Positions 19,555 to 20,891 of a stretch of DNA of 20,891 nucleotides are shown piece by piece. Source of the DNA: a virus. The position numbers were made by a program, and so were the translations under genes. The notes beneath the pieces were generated by a model, which searched no databases, was not told where the DNA came from, and was given only the letters and a program-made list of their open reading frames with translations. The first letter of the stretch is position 1. Each line of letters begins with the position of its first letter. The DNA lies in IMG/VR virus record IMGVR_UViG_3300023174_004339, positions 1 to 20,891 of that record; one strand, 5' to 3'.

Positions 19555-19905
19555 TTACCGGACCGGCAATTTGATGTGTTTACAGTCACCGCGGAATTTG
19601 AATCCCGAACAAGTACAAGTAAGATTTCCGTGTTCTTCGGTGACTGTGTAAACATCACCGCGACTGCCAATCACTTGCCAGGATTTACCGACTGCAACCT
19701 CTTCTGCCCCAAAATTCCAAGAATTAGGCACTTCCACAAACTTGCGGCCACGGGTATCAATACGGATGGGTTTTTTAAATTTAAATGGTGTGCCGGTGCC
19801 ATCTTGGACATAGGCAAACATTTTGCCACGACTGTCATCTACAAAATAGACATGATTGCGAGCAGCCGGCTCGGTCCACTTGGTGACTTCTTTGAGAACT
19901 TTCAT
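19555..19905 (-). CDS. SWIM zinc-finger protein
   Basis: A 116-residue protein with start ATG at 19905 (AGGAG, 5 nt before); a longer frame to 19944 crosses the promoter. The C-terminus has CTCSGFKFRGDCKH, with C97, C99, C108 and H110, a SWIM zinc finger (CxCxnCxH) known to bind nucleic acid or protein. Before it, VYTVTEEHGNL forms the usual strand pair. The N-terminal 80 residues (HVYFVDDSRGKMFAYV, KPIRIDTRGRKFVEVP) are a beta-rich domain I cannot name. The protein probably binds DNA or RNA. It forms a single-gene unit with its own promoter. Confidence 0.85.
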   Translation of the reverse strand: MKVLKEVTKWTEPAARNHVYFVDDSRGKMFAYVQDGTGTPFKFKKPIRIDTRGRKFVEVPNSWNFGAEEVAVGKSWQVIGSRGDVYTVTEEHGNLTCTCSGFKFRGDCKHIKLPVR

Positions 19906-19918
19906 GTTGACTCCTATT

Positions 19919-19935
19919 AATAGTATTCTACTATT
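19919..19935 (-). promoter_or_regulatory. 5'-end leader hairpin of the SWIM gene
   Basis: Perfect 7-bp inverted repeat AATAGTA/TACTATT with a 3-nt loop. Its upstream arm overlaps the end of the -10 element, so the mRNA would begin inside or just after it. It could protect the 5' end or act as an operator. Confidence 0.5.
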
Positions 19936-19961
19936 GTACTGCAACTATCATTTTTGGTCAA
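19933..19961 (-). promoter_or_regulatory. Sigma70-like promoter of the SWIM gene
   Basis: On the minus strand, TTGACC (19956-19961), a 17-bp spacer, then TACAAT (19933-19938). Confidence 0.8.
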
Positions 19962-20137
19962 GATAAAATGCTCTGCATCCCCCGGCGGTAATTATAGTAC
20001 AGAAAGATATGACGCTATCATACCCCTCACACGTACCTTCCACCCGCTTCCCGACAGGGACCGTTCTCGCATTGCCAGCGGCCTTTTGGTTTAAAGACTA
20101 CCACCCGTAGTTGTCACACTACTTCTCATCCTGTGGG
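19962..20137. other. Unexplained GC-richer intergenic stretch
   Basis: About 176 bp with no convincing gene. The core (20041-20160) is about 55% GC against roughly 43% around it. Read on the minus strand it can form several short hairpins: GTAGT/ACTAC (20112-20127), GGCCG with CGGTC, and TATGA/TCATA (20008-20022). Two frames are open for 30 to 50 codons: a plus-strand 33-codon frame from ATG at 20009 and a minus-strand frame of about 49 codons without an ATG. Neither has a clear ribosome binding site or promoter. A structured RNA or a gene remnant is possible. No tRNA signature was found. Confidence 0.35.
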
Positions 20138-20320
20138 TCACAGTATCCGACGACACTCGGAACGTTTGGTTTGGTGTTTGTACTCTCGTTTCAACCACCA
20201 TTTGTATTTTTTTATGTATTCTTCAAGACGTAGTTCATCATCTTTGTGCAACAGACGTTCTTCTCTGTTCTCAAGCCAGAGACGCTGACACCAAAGTCTA
20301 AAATTACTAATTGGTGCCAT
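20138..20320 (-). CDS. Small basic phage protein (APISNFRLWCQRLW)
   Basis: A 60-residue protein with start ATG at 20320, five nt after the stop of the preceding gene; a longer frame to 20362 lies inside that gene. It begins MAPISNFRLWCQRLWLENRE and continues with EYIKKYKWWLKREYKHQ. This Trp/Arg/Lys-rich helical pattern is one I know from short proteins of aquatic T4-like phages. The function is unknown. The basic, helical make-up would suit nucleic-acid contact. It is likely co-transcribed with the 20326-20610 gene. Confidence 0.8.
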   Translation of the reverse strand: MAPISNFRLWCQRLWLENREERLLHKDDELRLEEYIKKYKWWLKREYKHQTKRSECRRIL

Positions 20321-20325
20321 TGTTA

Positions 20326-20610
20326 TTATGCGGCCTCTAACATGTTGGCCGGCACTCTCCATTGAGCAAAGGTATGACCGTTTTCACTGATGGTCACATA
20401 CTTGATGGCCACTTTGATCACAGTACCTGTGATGGTGCGACCACGTTTGGTGCTGTAAAACTTAACCGAAGACCCTGGAGAAAATTCACGTTTCTTTTGT
20501 TGAGCTAGTTGTGCCCGGGCATACCTGATGGCATCACCGATACTGACAAGCTCATCATTGGTGAAAGATCCAGCAATGATTGCACTATTGATTTCCTGAA
20601 TTGTAGTCAT
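20326..20610 (-). CDS. Conserved phage protein with SH3/KOW-like C-terminus
   Basis: A 94-residue protein with GGAG before the ATG. The N-terminal helix region (FTNDELVSIGDAIRYARAQL) is followed by a small beta barrel-like part: PGSSVKFYSTKRGRTITGTV, IKVAIKYVTIS, WRVPANMLEAA. I recall the same order (LNSI..AI..AR, then G..V.F.S.R.GR...G.V.KV, then WRVPA..L) in many phage proteins of unknown function. A nucleic-acid-binding role is plausible from the KOW-like turn but unproven. Confidence 0.85.
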   Translation of the reverse strand: MTTIQEINSAIIAGSFTNDELVSIGDAIRYARAQLAQQKKREFSPGSSVKFYSTKRGRTITGTVIKVAIKYVTISENGHTFAQWRVPANMLEAA

Positions 20611-20627
20611 CTTCTGCTCCGTTGTGT

Positions 20628-20657
20628 ATGTTACTATTCTTTAGACCCAGCTGTCAA
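20628..20657 (-). promoter_or_regulatory. Possible promoter for 20610 to 20138
   Basis: On the minus strand, TTGACA (20652-20657), an 18-bp spacer, then TAACAT (20628-20633). The -35 is perfect but lies in the end of the upstream gene, and the -10 is weak. Confidence 0.4.
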
Positions 20658-20889
20658 CCATCATGACGGGCTGTTTGAGCACTCGTTTAACAAAGTCCTC
20701 AGGCTCGTCGTCTGCACGTACCAGCACAAAGCCCATGCTCTCTACCAAGTCTACACTGCATACTTGCAAGTCCACGCCTGCGGCCTCAAAGGCAATGTTC
20801 ATTTTGGTAAGGGCATACTTAACGCCTGCGTCAAATGCCGCATACTCGCCTTCACCTATGTCTTCTCTATCGTAGCCCTGGTCTTCCAT
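20641..20889 (-). CDS. Hypothetical protein, possibly cut by the window edge
   Basis: An open frame of 82 codons from ATG at 20889 to TAA at 20641. Because the window ends 2 bases later, this ATG may be internal to a longer gene. The visible part is acidic: EDIGEGEYAAFDAGVKYALT, then FVLVRADDEPEDFVKRVLKQ. It has no membrane segment and no recognised motif. The position upstream of two conserved small genes on the same strand, and the lack of any competing gene, support it as real. Confidence 0.6.
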   Translation of the reverse strand: MEDQGYDREDIGEGEYAAFDAGVKYALTKMNIAFEAAGVDLQVCSVDLVESMGFVLVRADDEPEDFVKRVLKQPVMMVDSWV

Positions 20890-20891
20890 GG

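Noticed and set aside
20009-20110. 33-codon plus-strand gene
   Set aside because: It has an ATG and a weak AAAG upstream, but no clear promoter, no family pattern and the wrong strand for this region. It is noted only as part of the unexplained gap.
1-20891. tRNA, rRNA, CRISPR array or insertion sequence
   Set aside because: I saw no cloverleaf with a T-loop GTTCGA-type motif, no regularly spaced direct repeats, and no transposase or terminal inverted repeats.

Overview
The window looks like an accessory-gene region of a large tailed phage (Caudoviricetes), probably a T4-like myovirus of an aquatic bacterium. This is inferred from gene content and layout. There are 39 densely packed genes, 38 of them on the minus strand. 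Stop/start overlaps of 4 to 20 bp are frequent. Many small proteins match types I recognise from aquatic T4-like phages (a WDTWSMDHTLA protein, a PGDYL protein, acidic GWGCE/WLFDGEHNW proteins). There is also a SleB-type lysin beside a small three-span membrane protein, and a tail-fibre-like repeat protein. I see no tRNA, rRNA, CRISPR array or insertion sequence. Base composition is moderate (about 40-45% GC by eye). The host cannot be named. The repeated promoters, TTGAC(C/T/A)-N17/18-TA(T/C)AAT, point to use of a host sigma70-type RNA polymerase.

Layout, following minus-strand transcription from high to low coordinates. 20889-19555: small proteins, an unexplained GC-richer gap (19962-20137) and a SWIM zinc-finger protein. 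19515-16685: a GDP-mannose 3,5-epimerase-like enzyme and a second extended SDR epimerase/dehydratase flank the only plus-strand gene, the tail-fibre-like protein. 16580-16209: a winged-helix-like protein, a strong terminator and a cupin-like gene whose message appears leaderless. 15749-12569: a tightly coupled run including an AbrB-like protein, a Bax-inhibitor-1/YccA-like membrane protein and several conserved phage proteins. 12520-10512: a flavin-dependent tryptophan-halogenase-family enzyme between two overlapping small genes. 10365-8744: lysis pair and TylF-type methyltransferase. 8587-6615: a ParB/DGQH-like protein, an HNH-like nuclease and a small protein. 6554-5163: short cassettes, most with their own promoter, including an HExxH protein. 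5113-2602: an operon ending with ammonia-dependent NAD synthetase (nadE) and a partner gene. 2552-57: a MGLDMY protein, a twitch-type radical SAM enzyme and a hypothetical protein with tandem promoters and a terminator.

Much of the content is metabolic or tailoring chemistry: NAD synthesis, halogenation, methylation, sugar epimerisation and radical SAM chemistry. Interspersed are DNA-acting and lysis genes. The two SDR enzymes beside a tail-fibre-like gene suggest work on sugar nucleotides for surface or virion glycans. NadE suggests NAD supply or recovery during infection. The most striking non-coding features are the repeated promoter/leader cassettes on one strand, gene-specific inverted repeats overlapping several of those promoters, hairpins at gene ends, structured leaders before the lysin and ParB-like genes, and the unexplained gap at 19962-20137.
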